Origin: UMGS1781 sp964389545
GTDB lineage: Bacteria > Bacillota > Clostridia > TANB77 > CAG-508
Assembly: GCA_964389545.1 (NCBI GenBank)
Contig: CAYMDN010000020.1
Coordinates: 1 to 23,207 of the forward strand
Direction of reading: 5' to 3'
Length of the DNA: 23,207 nt
Position numbers and translations under genes: made by a program. This document shows, piece after piece, positions 9,401 through 16,114 of this stretch; positions within the stretch are counted from its first letter, which is position 1; every line of letters starts with the position of its first letter. Below the pieces are notes generated by a model, which saw only the letters and a program-made list of their open reading frames with translations, was not told the DNA's origin and searched no databases.

Positions 9401-10800
9401 CAATAAGAATAAGAATACGTTCATTAATTGCTAGTATGAATAAAAGAGAAAAAACGGCTGTGCAAAATCCGGGGGAATATGAAGTTAACAAAATAGAATT
9501 TACAAAAGATATGAAAAACAAATATACAATACTAATTCCTCAAATGGCACCAATACATTTTGAAATAATGGAAAAAGTCTTTTCATCTGAAGGATATAAT
9601 GTAAGATTATTAAGAGAATGTACACCACATACAGTAGAGACAGGATTAAAATATGTAAATAATGACGCATGCTATCCATCTATACTTACAATAGGACAAT
9701 TGATGGAAGCAGTTGAATCTGGTGAATATGATACTGATAAGCTTGCACTTATAATGTCACAAACAGGTGGTGGATGTAGAGCTACTAATTATATAGGATT
9801 CATAAGAAAGGCATTGAAAGATTCAGGGCACGCAAATATACCAGTTATATCATTTAACTTTGTGGGATTAGAAAAAAATTCAGGATTTAAACTAACATTA
9901 AGTCTTATAAAGAAACTAATAAAAGCGGTAATATATGGTGATGCACTACAAAAATTGCTATATAAAAATGAAGCATACGAAGTGAATAAAGGTGAAACAA
10001 GAGAATTATTTAATAAATGGGTAGGAAAATGCAGAAGATTAGCTGTAAATTCAACAAAAAAAGAATTTAATGATAGTATACGCAAAATGTTTGAAGAATT
10101 TGAAAAAATAAAATTAGATACATCAATAGAAAAACCAAAGGTTGGAATTGTAGGAGAAATACTAATTAAATATCATCCATTTGGAAATAACTATGTAAAT
10201 GATTTATTACAAAAAGAAGGCGCAGAAGTTATAATGCCTGAACTTATGGGATTTGTAAAGTATGTAATTATGAATTCTATAATAAATCAAAAATTATTTG
10301 CAACAAGTAAATTAAATGCAAAAATATACAAACTCGTATTAGACTATATCAACCATATAGAAAAAGATTATAATCAAGCAATAGCAAAATCTAAAAAAGG
10401 TTATATGCCTCCATGTCATATAGAAACACTTGTTGAAGATGTTGGGCAAATATTATCACCAGGAAATCAAACAGGTGAAGGATGGATTCTGACAGCAGAA
10501 ATGCTTGAATATATGCAACATGGAATTCATAATATTGTATGTTTACAACCATTTGCATGTTTACCAAACCATGTTGTTGGTAAAGGAGTAATAAAAACAA
10601 TCAGAGAAAAATACCCAGATGCAAACATATCACCAATAGATTATGATCCAGGCGCAAGTGAAAGTAATCAAATAAATAGAATTAAGCTATTAATGACAAT
10701 AGCAAAAGACAACCTAAGAGTTAAAGAAAATGAAAAGAAAAAATTAGTAAAAGAAAATGAAGAAATAGTAAAAGAAGAAAAAATTAAAGTGAATACATAA
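6481..10800 (+). CDS. Giant 2-hydroxyacyl-CoA dehydratase activase, double BadF/BcrA ATPase fused to dehydratase-like domains
   Basis: This is a 1439-aa cytoplasmic iron-sulfur protein. Two ASKHA ATPase domains of the HgdC/BadF type lie in tandem: the phosphate motifs are GIDVGSTT (8-15) and GIDAGSTT (323-330). Each keeps the Cys pair that binds the bridging [4Fe-4S] cluster in activases, C125/C164 and C445/C484, both 39 residues apart. Then come a Cys cluster C610-x2-C613-x3-C617-x18-C636, a CoA-activase-associated region with SGRPYHVDPEINHG (about 864-877), and a C-terminal dehydratase-subunit-like region with isolated Cys residues (C726, C751, C940, C1064, C1099). Activases hydrolyse ATP to push an electron at very low potential into a partner reductase. 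Fused proteins of this architecture are widespread in anaerobes, but their substrate is mostly unknown. No separate dehydratase subunits are encoded nearby. An AGAGG ribosome binding site supports the start. The C-terminal tail is a Lys/Glu-rich extension. Confidence 0.93.
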   Translation: MKTLIHIGIDVGSTTVKIVVMNQDLEIIYKTYKRHFSDTKNTVCKCLEELIDQFKECEMTIALTGSGALSVSEFLGLPFIQEVVACKRVVEKDIPKTDVVIELGGEDAKIIYFGKSIEQRMNGTCAGGTGAFLDQMATLLNTTTPGLNELAKNYNTIYPIASRCGVFAKSDIQPLMNEGAAKEDLAASIFQAVVNQTISGLACGRPIRGKVAFLGGPLSYLSELRKRFIETLQLTDDDVIAPEDAHLLVAKGATLDSVNYNTISVEKLRAKINLLKEYRDSSSDSLKPLFTIEDEYKQFKERHEQHKVPKKDIKQYIGDCFLGIDAGSTTSKLVLIDNEYNLLYSSYRNNEGKPLQTVTSMLKELYDVLPKKAVIKYAGSTGYGEKLIQTALNLEVGEIETIAHYTAAKRFMPQATSIVDIGGQDMKYIKIKDGVIDNIMLNEACSSGCGSFIETFAKNLNLKIDEFVEEAIKSNRPVDLGSRCTVFMNSKIKQAQKEGYKVGDISAGLSYSVIKNAIQKVMKIRDVETLGDHIVVQGGTFYNDAVLRAFEVIVGKEVIRPDIAGLMGAYGIACIAKEEFATNGDKKYESNVTKNNALDDLKVTILHTRCHGCENNCQLTINEFSNGKRFISGNRCERGAGIEKSKTQIPNIYKYKYQRLFQYKPLEEENAPRGTIGIPRVLNMYEDYPFWFTLFTKLGFRVILSEKSDRKTYEKGMESMPSESVCYPAKLSHGHIISLIKSGVKTIFYPCMMYSRKEDAEANNKYNCPIVISYSEVLKNNVEELKTQNIKFINPFLPFDRKGLERRLFELEEFKEYNFNKKELKEAVEAAEAEYQTYKADVRKKGEETLEYIKQNNMKGIVLSGRPYHVDPEINHGIDTMITTLGLCVLSEDSIAHLSTVKRPIRVVDQWVFHSRLYRAADVVGRNDNLELVQLNSFGCGVDAVTTDQVEEILASFGKMYTLIKIDEVNNLGAIRIRIRSLIASMNKREKTAVQNPGEYEVNKIEFTKDMKNKYTILIPQMAPIHFEIMEKVFSSEGYNVRLLRECTPHTVETGLKYVNNDACYPSILTIGQLMEAVESGEYDTDKLALIMSQTGGGCRATNYIGFIRKALKDSGHANIPVISFNFVGLEKNSGFKLTLSLIKKLIKAVIYGDALQKLLYKNEAYEVNKGETRELFNKWVGKCRRLAVNSTKKEFNDSIRKMFEEFEKIKLDTSIEKPKVGIVGEILIKYHPFGNNYVNDLLQKEGAEVIMPELMGFVKYVIMNSIINQKLFATSKLNAKIYKLVLDYINHIEKDYNQAIAKSKKGYMPPCHIETLVEDVGQILSPGNQTGEGWILTAEMLEYMQHGIHNIVCLQPFACLPNHVVGKGVIKTIREKYPDANISPIDYDPGASESNQINRIKLLMTIAKDNLRVKENEKKKLVKENEEIVKEEKIKVNT

Positions 10801-10829
10801 AATTATGAATGAAGAAGGGATTTTATTAA

Positions 10830-11561
10830 ATGATACAAAAATACGTAATATTGTTTTTCACTTATTCAATATTAGGTTGGGTTATGGAAGTTATACTTAG
10901 TATAATTCAACGAAAAAAACTAATAAATAGAGGATTTTTAATAGGACCATATTGTCCGATATATGGTACAGGAGTAATCTTAATAACAATACTCCTAGCA
11001 AAATATAAAGATGATAGAATTATAACATTTGTAATGTCTATGCTTATTTGTGGAATTTTAGAGTATTTTACAAGCTACTTTATGGAAAAAATATTTCATG
11101 CAAGATGGTGGGACTATAGTAATAAAAAAATGAACATTAATGGAAGAATATGTTTAGAAACATTAATTCCATTTGGAATATTAGGATATTCAATAGTATA
11201 TTTTACAAATCCATTATTATTAAAACTACAGGAAAATATACCAGTAGTTGTAATAACAACACTAGCTATAGCGTTAAGTACGATATTTATTGTGGATAGC
11301 ATAGTATCTTTCAAATTGATATTCAACTTAGCAAAAGTATCAAAATTGAATTTAAATATAAAAGATAGTACAGAAGAAATATCAAAGAAAGTAAAAAAGA
11401 TATTACAAGACAGATTAAAATTGCATAGAAGAATTATAAAAGCGTTCCCATATGCAGAAAATACAATAAAAATAAAAGAATGGATGGCTGATAAACAGGA
11501 AAAACTAAAGGAAAAACAAGAAAGAATAAAAGAAGAAATAAACAAAAAAATTTCTAAATAA
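10830..11561 (+). CDS. CmpB-type (putative ABC transporter permease) integral membrane protein
   Basis: The product has 243 aa. The N-terminal two-thirds (about 1-165) have roughly five or six hydrophobic segments and the features of the family annotated as putative ABC transporter type IV / CmpB (PF06541): FFTYSILGWVMEVI, NRGFLIGPYCPIYGTGVI, ILEYFTSYFMEKIFHARWWDYS and NGRICLETLIPFGILG. The C-terminal 75 residues are a charged helix (KEWMADKQEKLKEKQERIKEEI), probably cytoplasmic coiled-coil. Despite the family name no ATPase gene is adjacent, and the function of this family is not established. It follows the activase by 29 bases with its own AGAAGGG site and no terminator between, so it is probably read from the same promoter. 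A strong terminator follows. Confidence 0.85.
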   Translation: MIQKYVILFFTYSILGWVMEVILSIIQRKKLINRGFLIGPYCPIYGTGVILITILLAKYKDDRIITFVMSMLICGILEYFTSYFMEKIFHARWWDYSNKKMNINGRICLETLIPFGILGYSIVYFTNPLLLKLQENIPVVVITTLAIALSTIFIVDSIVSFKLIFNLAKVSKLNLNIKDSTEEISKKVKKILQDRLKLHRRIIKAFPYAENTIKIKEWMADKQEKLKEKQERIKEEINKKISK

Positions 11562-11570
11562 AACAAAACA

Positions 11571-11599
11571 ACTGCCAATATTTTTATTGGCAGTGTTTT
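11571..11599 (+). terminator. Terminator after the CmpB-like gene
   Basis: ACTGCCAATA (11571-11580) and TATTGGCAGT (11585-11594) form a perfect 10-bp stem with a TTTT loop, followed by GTTTTT. Confidence 0.92.
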
Positions 11600-11614
11600 T
11601 ATACATAAAAACTA

Positions 11615-11643
11615 TTGTCAAAAAAAGTAGAAATAGGTATAAT
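11615..11643 (+). promoter_or_regulatory. Sigma-A promoter of the FemAB-like gene
   Basis: TTGTCA (11615-11620) and TATAAT (11638-11643) are exactly 17 bases apart, a near-consensus housekeeping promoter. Transcription should start near 11650, about 19 bases before the ATG at 11669. The -35 box contains an in-frame TTG, which therefore cannot be the translation start. Confidence 0.85.
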
Positions 11644-11668
11644 AGAAGAAAGAAAAGAGGAAATAATA

Positions 11669-12727
11669 ATGTTAACAAGTACTGAGCAAATAGATGAAAA
11701 AGAATATGATGAGTTTTTACAAAAACACTATAAGGGGCATTATGCACAATCAAAAGCATGGGCAAACATAAAGGGTGACTGGAAAAATGAGGTAATTATT
11801 GTAAAAGATGATAATGGTAAAATAAAAGGAACTATGAGTGTTCTAATTAGAAAATTACCATATTTTAAAAGTACTCTAATGTATGCACCAAGAGGACCTG
11901 TATGTGACAATGATGATAAAGAAACATTCAAAAAAATTATGGAAGAAGCGGACAAGCTAGCAAAAAAATATAAATCTTTTATGCTAAAGGCTGATCCAGA
12001 TATTTTGAGTTCAAATGAGGAATATAAAAAAATGGCCAAAGAAAGTGGATTTAAGATATCAGGTCCAATTAAAGATATAACTAGAATAATGCAACCAAGA
12101 TTTGTATTTAGACTGGATATAAAAGACAAAACGGAAGAAGAAGTATTCAACTCATTCCAATCAAAAACAAGGTATAATATAAGACTAGCAACAAAAAAAG
12201 GAGTAACAATAAGAGTTGGTTCAAGAGAAGACTTAGCTGAATATCAACAAATTATGGAAGTAACAGGAGAAAGAGATGATTTCTACATACGAACACAAGA
12301 ATACTTTGAAAAAATATATGATTCATTTGGAAAAGATAATATAAAATTATTATTTGCAGATTATGAAGGTAAACCAATTGCATGTGCATTAAATATACTA
12401 TATGGAGATAAAGAATGGTATTTATATGGAGGAAGTTTAAATGAACATAGAAATGTAATGCCAAATTACCTAATTCAATGGGAAATGATAAAATGGGCAA
12501 TAGAAAATAACTGTACAACATATGATTTCAGAGGAATCTGTGCAAAGAATTTAGAAGAAAAGAATGAAGGTTTATATAGATTTAAAAAAGGATTTAATGC
12601 AGATTTATTAGAATTCATAGAAATGTACAAAGTATACAACAAATTTATGTACTTTATATTTGAACACTGTGCATACTTTTACAGAGATGTAAGAAATAAA
12701 ATTCGTAAAATATTTAAAAGAAAATAG
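11669..12727 (+). CDS. FemAB/FemX-family peptidoglycan aminoacyltransferase
   Basis: The product has 352 aa. Fem-type enzymes are cytoplasmic, membrane-associated transferases that use aminoacyl-tRNA to add residues to the lipid II stem peptide and so build interpeptide bridges. Family features include HYAQSKAWANIKGDW, YAPRGPV, LKADPDI, NSFQSKTRYNIRLATKKGV, a GNAT-like second half (LLFADYEGKPIACALNILYGDKEWYLYGGS) and YDFRGI...GLYRFKKGFNADLLEFI near the end. Two GNAT-like subdomains fit the full length. No long coiled-coil arm is evident, so it is nearer FemX/MurM-like short forms. An AAGAGG site (11655-11660) fits the ATG at 11669; an in-frame TTG 54 bases upstream lies in the -35 box and is rejected. 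The amino acid added cannot be told from sequence. The gene is monocistronic with its own promoter and terminator and converges on a lipid II flippase-type gene. Confidence 0.9.
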   Translation: MLTSTEQIDEKEYDEFLQKHYKGHYAQSKAWANIKGDWKNEVIIVKDDNGKIKGTMSVLIRKLPYFKSTLMYAPRGPVCDNDDKETFKKIMEEADKLAKKYKSFMLKADPDILSSNEEYKKMAKESGFKISGPIKDITRIMQPRFVFRLDIKDKTEEEVFNSFQSKTRYNIRLATKKGVTIRVGSREDLAEYQQIMEVTGERDDFYIRTQEYFEKIYDSFGKDNIKLLFADYEGKPIACALNILYGDKEWYLYGGSLNEHRNVMPNYLIQWEMIKWAIENNCTTYDFRGICAKNLEEKNEGLYRFKKGFNADLLEFIEMYKVYNKFMYFIFEHCAYFYRDVRNKIRKIFKRK

Positions 12728-12748
12728 TACAAGCTATTTTCTTTTTTT
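12716..12748 (+). terminator. Terminator overlapping the FemAB-like stop codon
   Basis: AAAAGAAAATAG (12716-12727) pairs with CTATTTTCTTTT (12734-12745) around TACAAG, followed by T to 12748. The stop codon (12725-12727) forms the top of the ascending arm, so there is no 3' untranslated leader to the hairpin. Confidence 0.85.
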
Positions 12749-12756
12749 ATTGCATA

Positions 12757-12848
12757 GGAAAAATCGCAAGATTTTTCTGAAGCAACAAGGTTAAGTTACC
12801 TTGATTCGTGCATATTTGCGGAGCAAAATGCACATGTGGCGAAGCCAC
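12757..12848 (+). repeat. Cluster of four compact hairpins in a convergent intergenic region
   Basis: Four hairpins follow one another: H1 GAAAAATC-GCAA-GATTTTTC (12758-12777); H2 CAAGGT-TAAGTT-ACCTTG (12786-12803, possibly extended by GAA/TTC at 12779-12781 and 12805-12807); H3 GTGCATaTTTGC-GGA-GCAAAATGCAC (12808-12833, one bulged A); and H4 GTGGC-GAA-GCCAC (12836-12848). The segment is about 41% G+C by my count, well above its surroundings. It lies beyond the terminators of both converging genes. On the plus strand three loops are of the stable GNA or GNRA type. It contains no open frame of note. It may be a REP-like element or a structured RNA. Confidence 0.75.
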
Positions 12849-12857
12849 TTTTCTTAT

Positions 12858-12941
12858 AAAAAACGTAAGATAACTATTATAAAATTATAAAAGCACCATT
12901 GTGGTGCTTTTCGTATATTGTGCAAAAATAATTATCTTACG
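12858..12941 (-). terminator. Nested two-stem terminator of the flippase gene
   Basis: Read on the minus strand, the last codons of the flippase (CGTAAGATAATTATT, from 12941) can pair with AATAGTTATCTTACG (ending at 12864), with 10 bases perfect and 15 of 18 matching, followed by TTTTTT (12863-12858). Inside this lies a second hairpin, AAAAGCACCA-CAA-TGGTGCTTTT (12911-12889), itself followed by a T-rich stretch. The inner hairpin is likely the main terminator and the outer stem a back-up. Confidence 0.75.
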
Positions 12942-14554
12942 AATCTTGCGAATTTTTTAGCAAATGGAATATCTTGTACATCTTCTTTTTCAAATACTTT
13001 TAGAAGAAGGATAGATCCTAAGTATACTAAAACGGCAACTCCCATACCAATAACAGTAGCGATTTTTGCTGAGATCACTAGCTTTAATAAGTAATATGTT
13101 CCGAAAGAAACTATACTCATTATTATTGCTGAAAGTAAAGGTTTTACAACAGATTTCACAACTGTTAATTTTAAACCTGTTAAACGTTTTAATGACACAT
13201 ATCCAACTGCAAAGGCTATTACCTGACATACTATAGAACTAATAATTGCTCCATAAATACCAATAGATGGAATAGGAATTAATACAATATTTAAAATTGC
13301 TTTAACAATTGCTCCAATAATTAAGGCAATTACAGGGGTTTTGTAATCTCCGAGTCCTTGCAAAGCACTATTAAGAGTTTGTGTTAAAACAGAGAATATT
13401 ATAAGTGGAGAAATTGCAGTTAATATACCAGCTCCTGCACTTGCTTTAGGAAATACTAAGTTTAGTATTGGACCTGAGAAAACACTTAATCCAAAGGCAC
13501 AAGGGAATGCAATTAATAATGTGAACAAAAATGCCAAGTTCAAATTTTTCATAATTCCTTTAGTATCTTTCTTTTCATAAGCAAAAGAAATGTAAGGAAG
13601 AATAGCAACTGCAATAGCTATATTTATAGATAAAGGTAAACTTACCAGAGTATCAACTTTACCACTTAAAATTCCATATTGAGTTTTAGCTTCAGCATGA
13701 GACATAAAAGTTGTTAAACCTCTCATAACAGTAACAGAATCTATACTTTTGTTAATTGATGAAATTATTGAAGTTAAAGAGATTGGTATTGAAACTGCAA
13801 GAATTGTTTTTATGGTTTTAAACATAGTTTCTTCTTCATATACATCCTCGTGTTGTAAATTTTCCTCATGAATAATTTTTCTTCTTTTAGCATAAAAGAT
13901 AAAAATATAAATAAAACTAAATACAACAGAAAGTGTAGTTGCAACTGTTGCACCAGCCGCCATAAGTTCAGTATTATTTCCATAACCAAAAGCAACTAAT
14001 TCAACAAAAATAATAGTGAATGCTGTTTTAAAAATTTGTTCTAATGATTGAGAATTTGCTGTTGCCTTCATAGCACTTCTACCATTGAAATATCCTCTAA
14101 TTGTTGATGAAAGTGTAACAATAACAATAGAAGGAGCTAAACATTTAAGTGTTAACTCTGCTTCTGGTAGCATTATAAGTGAATTAGCTATGAAATTAGC
14201 ACCAAAAAATAATATACATGTACAAATAAGACCAATTACACCAACAGTGTAAAAAGATACTTTAAAAATTCTATGTGCGCCTTTGTAATCATCTTTAGCA
14301 ACTTTTTCTGAAACTAGTTTAGCAATAGCACTTGGAATACCAACAGAAGAAAGTAGAAGTAATAAAGCATATATTTGATATCCAGCACCATAGATGGAAT
14401 TTCCATCATCTCCGAAACCATCTCTATTGGTTAAATAGATTTTATAAATTAAACCAAGTAACTTAATAAGAACCTGGGAAACCATAACTACTAAAACATT
14501 TGTTAAAAATCGTTCTCTTTTTATATTAAGATTTTTTTCTTTTTTCTTAGACAT
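12932..14554 (-). CDS. MOP-superfamily flippase (YtgP/MurJ/SpoVB type)
   Basis: The product is a 540-aa integral membrane protein with about 14 hydrophobic segments, the usual number and length for YtgP/SpoVB-type members of the polysaccharide transporter family. The N-terminus (MSKKKEKNLNIKRERFLTNVLVVMVSQVLIK) and the first repeats (LLGLIYKIYLTNRDGFGDDGNSIYGAGYQIYALLLLLSSVGIPSAIAKLVSE) are characteristic. YtgP of Bacillus acts as a lipid II flippase (MurJ); SpoVB acts in spore cortex synthesis, and sequence alone does not separate the two here. A lipid-linked cell-wall precursor is the likely cargo. An AAGGAG site (14568-14563) precedes the ATG. It has its own promoter and terminator. Its convergent neighbour is a FemAB-type enzyme acting on lipid II, which fits but does not prove a shared pathway. 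Confidence 0.88.
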   Translation of the reverse strand: MSKKKEKNLNIKRERFLTNVLVVMVSQVLIKLLGLIYKIYLTNRDGFGDDGNSIYGAGYQIYALLLLLSSVGIPSAIAKLVSEKVAKDDYKGAHRIFKVSFYTVGVIGLICTCILFFGANFIANSLIMLPEAELTLKCLAPSIVIVTLSSTIRGYFNGRSAMKATANSQSLEQIFKTAFTIIFVELVAFGYGNNTELMAAGATVATTLSVVFSFIYIFIFYAKRRKIIHEENLQHEDVYEEETMFKTIKTILAVSIPISLTSIISSINKSIDSVTVMRGLTTFMSHAEAKTQYGILSGKVDTLVSLPLSINIAIAVAILPYISFAYEKKDTKGIMKNLNLAFLFTLLIAFPCAFGLSVFSGPILNLVFPKASAGAGILTAISPLIIFSVLTQTLNSALQGLGDYKTPVIALIIGAIVKAILNIVLIPIPSIGIYGAIISSIVCQVIAFAVGYVSLKRLTGLKLTVVKSVVKPLLSAIIMSIVSFGTYYLLKLVISAKIATVIGMGVAVLVYLGSILLLKVFEKEDVQDIPFAKKFARFVR

Positions 14555-14586
14555 TAAATAAACTCCTTAAAAATATTATACAAAAT

Positions 14587-14615
14587 ATTATATAATAACT
14601 TACTTGTTTATTCAA
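14587..14615 (-). promoter_or_regulatory. Promoter of the flippase gene
   Basis: On the minus strand TTGAAT (14615-14610) and TATAAT (14592-14587) are 17 bases apart. The predicted start of transcription is near 14580, giving a short leader with the AAGGAG site. A second TATAAT (14580-14575) lies closer but has no -35 partner that I can see. Confidence 0.75.
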
Positions 14616-14665
14616 TAAAAACAGAACAAAAATATGCTAAGAAGGTTTATTTTATCAGCAAAATA

Positions 14666-14674
14666 TGTTATAAT
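14666..14674 (+). promoter_or_regulatory. Extended -10 promoter of mscL
   Basis: TGTTATAAT (14666-14674) is an extended -10. Transcription would begin near 14681, leaving a leader of about 33 bases before the ATG at 14714. The in-frame TTG at 14684 sits at the transcript start and is not usable. Confidence 0.65.
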
Positions 14675-14713
14675 ATAGCAGATTTGATTAAAGGTGAAAG
14701 GATTGAACTAAAA

Positions 14714-15169
14714 ATGCCAAAAAAGAAAAAGATAGAGTTAGAACATTTAAATGCAGAAGAATTAAAAGAAAAAGGGAGTAAAACAGTATCAGAATTTAAA
14801 GCATTTATTGCTAAAGGAAATGTAATAGATTTAGCAGTTGGTGTTGTAATGGGAAATGCATTTGGAAAAATAATATCATCAATAGTAAATGATATAATGA
14901 TGCCAGCGGTCGGAGTGCTAATTGGTGGAGTAGATTTTACAAATTTATCATTCAACATAAATGATGCAAAAATAATGTATGGAAACTTTATTCAAAATGT
15001 AATAGATTTCTTAATTATAGCAGTTTGTATATTTGCATTTGTAAAGATTATTAGTGGATTAACTAAAAAGCATGAAGAAGCAGTAAAAGAAGAGCTACCA
15101 AAGAAAGATGAAAAGACGGAATTACTTGAAGAAATAAGAGATTTATTAAAAGAAAATCAAAAAGTATAA
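14714..15169 (+). CDS. mscL: Large-conductance mechanosensitive channel MscL
   Basis: The product has 151 aa. MscL is a homopentameric inner-membrane channel that opens under membrane tension and releases solutes on hypo-osmotic shock. The first transmembrane helix (FIAKGNVIDLAVGVVMGNAFGKIISSIVND) is the family signature, with the glycine-lined pore constriction; the second (NVIDFLIIAVCIFAFVKIIS) and a charged C-terminal helix (TELLEEIRDLLKEN) follow. About 27 charged residues precede the usual MscL start, a longer cytoplasmic N-terminus than in E. coli, which may be genuine or mean that translation begins later. AAAGG lies 12 bases before this ATG; no better start is seen. The in-frame TTG at 14684 is rejected because it coincides with the transcript start. 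The gene converges on a ZIP transporter with a shared terminator. Confidence 0.93.
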   Translation: MPKKKKIELEHLNAEELKEKGSKTVSEFKAFIAKGNVIDLAVGVVMGNAFGKIISSIVNDIMMPAVGVLIGGVDFTNLSFNINDAKIMYGNFIQNVIDFLIIAVCIFAFVKIISGLTKKHEEAVKEELPKKDEKTELLEEIRDLLKENQKV

Positions 15170-15175
15170 AATGAT

Positions 15176-15204
15176 AAATAGTTCTAATTATAGAACTATT
15201 TTTT
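15176..15204. terminator. Bidirectional terminator between mscL and the ZIP gene
   Basis: AAATAGTTCTA (15176-15186) and TAGAACTATTT (15191-15201) form a perfect 11-bp stem with an ATTA loop. On the plus strand a T-run follows; the ZIP stop codon (15205-15203) is inside that run. On the minus strand the hairpin is followed by ATCATTTT, so it can serve both genes. Confidence 0.88.
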
Positions 15205-16000
15205 ATCCTAGTGAAATATCTAATATCATCATAGTAATAAAACCAACAATTAATCCAAGTGTAGCTAAGTTTTTATTGTGATTTATAGACTCAGGTAAGA
15301 GTTCTCGTGCTACAACCGCAATCATTGCACCTGCTGCAAATGCAAGTAACAATGGTAAAATACTTCTAATTGTAAGAACTAAAACCACGCCAATAATTGC
15401 TGATATAGGTTCAACTAAAGCTGATGCCTGCCCAAGCATAAAACTTTTAAATCTAGAAAAACCTTCACACCTTAAAGGTAACGAAACAGCTGCACCTTCT
15501 GGAAAATTTTGAATTCCAATTCCAATAGCAAGCATAATAGCTCCAGTTAAGGTTATGCCAGGTATGTTAGCAGCAAGACCTCCAAATGCAACACCAATAG
15601 CCATACCTTCGGGAATATTATGAATAGTAATTGCAGACATTAGCAGAATACTTCTTTTAAAAGAAGTGGAACAATGGCGGTTGTGACTGCTTTTTAATGT
15701 ATTATCAAGGAATTTATCTGAGATTAATACAAAAAGACTACCAATAATAAATCCAAAAGCAGGTGAAATCCAAATAATATAGCCGAGTTCAGTAGACATA
15801 TCTATAGAAGGAATGAGTAAAGACCAAAAAGAAGCAGCAATCATAACACCAGCACTAAAACCTAAAATAACATCTAAGAAGTTTTTATTAATATCCTTAA
15901 AAAAGCACACAATGAGTGAGCCTAATGCGGTAATACCCCAGGTAAACAAAGTAGCAATAAATGCTTGTAAGATAGGGTTTAAATTAGCAAAAGTTTCCAT
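15203..16000 (-). CDS. ZIP-family divalent metal transporter (GufA/ZupT-like)
   Basis: The product is a 265-aa integral membrane protein with about eight hydrophobic segments. ZIP proteins move zinc, and often iron or manganese, into the cytoplasm. The two metal-site helices are present: ITIHNIPEGMAIGVAFGG and GIGIQNFPEGAAVSLPL, both with the PEG signature. The second histidine is replaced by Gln, as in GufA-type members. A His/Cys-containing loop (SSHNRHCSTS) precedes the first of these helices and could be a metal-sensing loop. The start is the ATG at 16000: GGAG at 16012-16009 is 8 bases away, and the GTG three codons upstream lies within that ribosome binding site. No metal-regulator operator is visible upstream. 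Direction of transport is taken from the family. Confidence 0.92.
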   Translation of the reverse strand: METFANLNPILQAFIATLFTWGITALGSLIVCFFKDINKNFLDVILGFSAGVMIAASFWSLLIPSIDMSTELGYIIWISPAFGFIIGSLFVLISDKFLDNTLKSSHNRHCSTSFKRSILLMSAITIHNIPEGMAIGVAFGGLAANIPGITLTGAIMLAIGIGIQNFPEGAAVSLPLRCEGFSRFKSFMLGQASALVEPISAIIGVVLVLTIRSILPLLLAFAAGAMIAVVARELLPESINHNKNLATLGLIVGFITMMILDISLG

Positions 16001-16114
16001 TAAAATCACTCCATAAGATATAATATGAATTAAAGTAAAAAAGGTGTGAATTGCTATAAATGTTCTATTGATAATTAAATTTTATTATGATACCATATAT
16101 GCTTAGGGAGAAAA

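Noticed and set aside
12757..12848. CRISPR array or riboswitch as the explanation of the hairpins
   Set aside because: Stems differ in sequence with no repeat-spacer period, and the element is not in front of a gene on either strand.
14684..14713. TTG start extending MscL by ten residues
   Set aside because: It coincides with the predicted transcript start after the extended -10 at 14666-14674 and has no ribosome binding site.
16068..16096. TTGATA and TACCAT as promoter of the pentapeptide gene
   Set aside because: The -10 is poor and the transcript would begin at the ribosome binding site, leaving almost no leader.
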